A DNA stretch of 24,701 bases, taken from assembly GCA_005789925.1 (NCBI GenBank), contig SXWG01000005.1:1-24701 (forward strand), read 5' to 3'. The notes beneath the pieces are model-generated. The model was given only the letters and a program-made list of their open reading frames with translations. It ran no database searches and was not told the DNA's origin. How positions within the stretch are numbered: the first letter of the stretch is position 1; every line of letters begins with the position of its first letter. A program made the translations under genes and the position numbers. Below, piece after piece: positions 22,458 through 24,701 of this stretch. The DNA is from Actinomycetota bacterium (GTDB taxonomy: Bacteria > Actinomycetota > Acidimicrobiia > Acidimicrobiales > Ilumatobacteraceae).

Positions 22458-23642
22458 TCACGAGACTAGGTCGGCAGCCACTCGGATTCGCCATCTGAGG
22501 AGCGGCGGGGCGACGATCGTGGTCACGAGAACGACTGCCACGACGACGGCATAGAGCTCATCGTCGAAAACCCCGACCGATGCACCGAGGCTCGCAAAGA
22601 TCAATCCGACTTCGCCACGCGGGACCATGGCGACACCAACCAACATGGCGTCCATCCCCGAACCGCGGGCACCAAGGGCAGCCAGCATCTTGGCAGCGAC
22701 GGCGACGACAGAGAGCAGTGCGGCGAGTCCGATGACTTTCGCGTCGACAAAGGCGCCGACGTCAACAGTGAGCCCGATGCTCACAAAAAAGATAGGTACG
22801 AGAATCATCGCCAACACGTTGAACTCACGCTCGACACGCTCTCGTTGTTCAGTGCGTCCTAACGTCACGCCAGCGATGAATGCCCCGATGATTGGTGCGA
22901 GCCGTGCCGCGTCGGCCGCGGCTGCTAGCGCAAAGGTGAGTGCAGTCGCAACGACCGGAATAACTGCATAAGAAGTGGTCACGGCGTCAACATGGCGAAA
23001 CACTCGCGGGACGACGGCCAGCCCGATGGTCGCACTGATGACGACGAACCCGATAGCGACGAGGATTGTGAGACCGATGCTGGCAGGGTCGAGGTCGCCT
23101 GTCTCGACGACGCGAGTGATGACTGTGAGAATGATGAGGCCGAGCACATCGTCAGCAACGGCGGCACCAAGAACGACGCGTGCTTCACGGGTGTTGAGGG
23201 TGCGGAGATCGCCGAAAACCCGCGCAGTGATACCCACACTTGTGGCAGCGAGGGCAGCACCGAGAAACAGTGAGGCATTCGTTGTCTCGTCAAGTAGTTG
23301 ACCGACACCGAACCCCGAGACCATCGGCACGATGACTCCGATGGAAGCAACCATGAGCGACACTCTTCCGACTTTGCGCAGTTCAGTGACGTCTATCTCA
23401 AGGCCGACTTGCGCGAGCAGCACGATGACGCCGAGTTCAGAAAGAACCGTGATGGCGTCGGACATCTCGACGAAGCCGAGAAGTGAAGGACCGATTGCTA
23501 TTCCGACCAGAATCTCACCAAGGACGGCAGGTATGCGGACACGCTCACACAGTTCCGCCGCAGCCTTTCCCGCCACCAAGATGATCGCGAGAGAGACGAG
23601 AATCGTGCCCCAATCGAGTCCGGGAGAGGCCGCCAGAAGCAT
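22458..23642 (-). CDS. Cation/proton antiporter (CPA2 family)
   Basis: This is a 394-residue membrane protein with about 12-13 helices. The ion-binding pair of aspartates is in GAAVADDVLGLI (about 163-174), and the VRIPAVLGEILVGIAIGPSLLG segment (about 35-56) is a family signature. The late MVPRGEVGLIFASLGAS (about 345-361) is also characteristic. The protein exchanges Na+ or K+ for protons. There is no C-terminal RCK/TrkA-N domain, so it is the short form without nucleotide gating. The ATG at 23642 has a TAGCCT box 6 bases upstream and no Shine-Dalgarno. It is first of three genes with FrhB-like and esterase genes. Confidence 0.94.
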   Translation of the reverse strand: MLLAASPGLDWGTILVSLAIILVAGKAAAELCERVRIPAVLGEILVGIAIGPSLLGFVEMSDAITVLSELGVIVLLAQVGLEIDVTELRKVGRVSLMVASIGVIVPMVSGFGVGQLLDETTNASLFLGAALAATSVGITARVFGDLRTLNTREARVVLGAAVADDVLGLIILTVITRVVETGDLDPASIGLTILVAIGFVVISATIGLAVVPRVFRHVDAVTTSYAVIPVVATALTFALAAAADAARLAPIIGAFIAGVTLGRTEQRERVEREFNVLAMILVPIFFVSIGLTVDVGAFVDAKVIGLAALLSVVAVAAKMLAALGARGSGMDAMLVGVAMVPRGEVGLIFASLGASVGVFDDELYAVVVAVVLVTTIVAPPLLRWRIRVAADLVS

Positions 23643-23648
23643 CGAGTC

Positions 23649-23654
23649 AGGCTA
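23649..23654 (-). promoter_or_regulatory. -10 box for the antiporter operon, leaderless arrangement
   Basis: The minus strand reads TAGCCT, then 6 bases, then the ATG at 23642. No clear -35 and no Shine-Dalgarno are visible. Confidence 0.45.
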
Positions 23655-23712
23655 GTGAGTACTCGTTGCTCCGGTGGCAGGTGATGGCTCGCAGGTTGCC
23701 AAACTGGAGGGC

Positions 23713-24701
23713 ATGGATTTGACCTACCCCCAAGACGCTGAAACTTTCCGCACTGAGATCCGCAGTTGGCTCGAAGAGAATCTTCCAAAAGGTTGGTTCG
23801 AACCAGGTTTCTCGATGATCTCTGACGAGCGCCGGAAGTTCAATGAAGAATGGCCGTCAAAGATGTTCGCAGGCGGATGGATCTGTGCGACGTGGCCGAA
23901 AGAGTACGGCGGAAAGGGTCTGTCAATCATGCAAGGTGTCGTGCTTGCTGAAGAGTTCGCACGCGCGAAGGCTCCGATGCGCGGAGACTTCTTCGGCGAC
24001 ACGCTCGTCGGACCGACACTTCTGCAGTGGGGTACTGAGGAGCAGAAGAAGCAGTTTCTCCCCGGCATCTTGAAGGGTGCGACTCGCTGGTGCCAGGGTT
24101 TCAGTGAACCAAACAGCGGCAGTGACCTCGCGTCGTTGAAGACGACAGCAGTGCTCGATGGTGATGAATGGGTCATCAACGGTCAGAAAGTGTGGACCAC
24201 GCAGGGTCACAACGCCGACTATTGCTTCTTGTTGACGCGTACCGACTCATCAGCGACAAAACACAAGGGCATCAGCTACATGCTGGTCCCGATGAACCAA
24301 GCCGGTGTCGAAGTGCGCGGAATCACCCAACCAGACGGAACGGCTGAATTCAACGAAGTGTTCTTCACGAACGCGCGCTGCCCGAAAGAAAATGTCGTCG
24401 GAGGGCTAAACAACGGGTGGGCAGTCGCAAACAGCACTTTGGCGTTTGAACGCGGCATGAGTGCGACGACGGGCTTCCGTCGCTTCGAAGCTGAGTATGA
24501 CATCATGTGTCAGGTCGCCGAACAAAATGGAGCAATCTGTCACTACGACATCCGTCAACGACTGATGAAGTACTACACGAAGATCCAGATCTTGCGCATC
24601 AACGGCTTGCGTTCGTTGTCCTCCACGCTCAACCAGACGAAGGACCTTGGTGTCATGGCGCTCGGTGTGACGAACAAAATGTTCTGGTCGGAGATGCACA
24701 A
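23713..24701 (+). CDS. Acyl-CoA dehydrogenase (3' truncated)
   Basis: The frame from the ATG at 23713 runs open to the right edge: 329 complete codons, with the C-terminal part outside. It is an acyl-CoA dehydrogenase: an N-terminal helical domain opens with DLTYPQDAETFRTEIRSWLEE and contains WPKEYGGKGLS. The flavin/substrate segment CQGFSEPNSGSDLASLKT (about 118-135) and WVINGQKVWTTQGHNADY (about 155-172) follow. The C-terminal helical domain begins near NGWAVANSTLAFERG. The catalytic glutamate lies in or beyond the missing part, so chain-length class cannot be told. GGAGG lies 2 bases before the ATG, an unusually close spacing. EtfAB, encoded 7 kb upstream, is the expected electron acceptor. 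Confidence 0.94.
   Translation, partial: MDLTYPQDAETFRTEIRSWLEENLPKGWFEPGFSMISDERRKFNEEWPSKMFAGGWICATWPKEYGGKGLSIMQGVVLAEEFARAKAPMRGDFFGDTLVGPTLLQWGTEEQKKQFLPGILKGATRWCQGFSEPNSGSDLASLKTTAVLDGDEWVINGQKVWTTQGHNADYCFLLTRTDSSATKHKGISYMLVPMNQAGVEVRGITQPDGTAEFNEVFFTNARCPKENVVGGLNNGWAVANSTLAFERGMSATTGFRRFEAEYDIMCQVAEQNGAICHYDIRQRLMKYYTKIQILRINGLRSLSSTLNQTKDLGVMALGVTNKMFWSEMH

Noticed and set aside
1..24701. tRNA, rRNA, CRISPR arrays, insertion sequences, prophage or defence genes
   Set aside because: Reading through the window I saw no cloverleaf, repeat-spacer pattern, transposase, integrase or terminal inverted repeats; gaps between genes are short.

Overview
The window looks like a chromosomal segment of an actinobacterium. 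The markers are a WhiB1-type protein, a PdtaS-type histidine kinase, a DUF3107 (TB9.4-like) protein, a tandem pair of ArsA/Get3-like ATPases, and the phosphatase/DUF3090/SCO1664 gene set. Complete System I cytochrome c maturation genes, an F420-type FrhB protein and electron-transfer flavoprotein genes make an Acidimicrobiia-like lineage (for example Ilumatobacteraceae) my best guess. That placement is inference from gene content. Genes are packed tightly on both strands, the longest gap without a gene is about 200 bases, and I see no mobile element, CRISPR array, tRNA or rRNA.

Layout. (1) 1-5701, plus strand: an overlapping ccmBCDEFGH-ccmI operon, cut by the left edge inside ccmB, in the classical proteobacterial order. 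(2) 5716-7626: a SixA-like phosphatase (minus), a cytosolic sulfite-oxidase-fold molybdopterin protein (plus) and a SufR-like iron-sulfur regulator (minus). (3) 7689-12969: an Mrp iron-sulfur carrier ATPase, DUF3107, two ArsA/Get3-like ATPases and a PdtaS-like kinase (plus), converging on a WhiB1-like regulator (minus). (4) 13171-14799: a glycerophosphodiester phosphodiesterase and a diacylglycerol-kinase-family lipid kinase, convergent and overlapping by 18 bases. (5) 14909-16668: etfB-etfA, closed by a perfect 13-bp hairpin. (6) 16701-19615, minus: a four-gene operon of histidine phosphatase, DUF3090, SCO1664-family kinase-fold protein and an unrecognised 322-residue protein. (7) 19667-20350: a family 5 uracil-DNA glycosylase. 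(8) 20352-23642, minus: a cation/proton antiporter, an FrhB-type iron-sulfur flavoprotein and an HSL-family esterase. (9) 23713 to the right edge: an acyl-CoA dehydrogenase without its 3' end.

Recurring themes are iron-sulfur and redox biology (SufR-like, Mrp, WhiB, UDG, FrhB, Etf, acyl-CoA dehydrogenase, Ccm) and membrane lipid turnover. Four minus-strand genes have a TANNNT hexamer exactly 6 bases before the start codon, and one plus-strand gene has it at 7. This points to leaderless transcription. The best candidate for an undescribed system is the phosphatase/DUF3090/SCO1664/unknown operon, which pairs a kinase-fold protein with a phosphatase. Other points to check are a histidine kinase lacking its N-box asparagine, a Get3-like partner lacking the signature lysine, and System I cytochrome c maturation in an actinobacterial setting.
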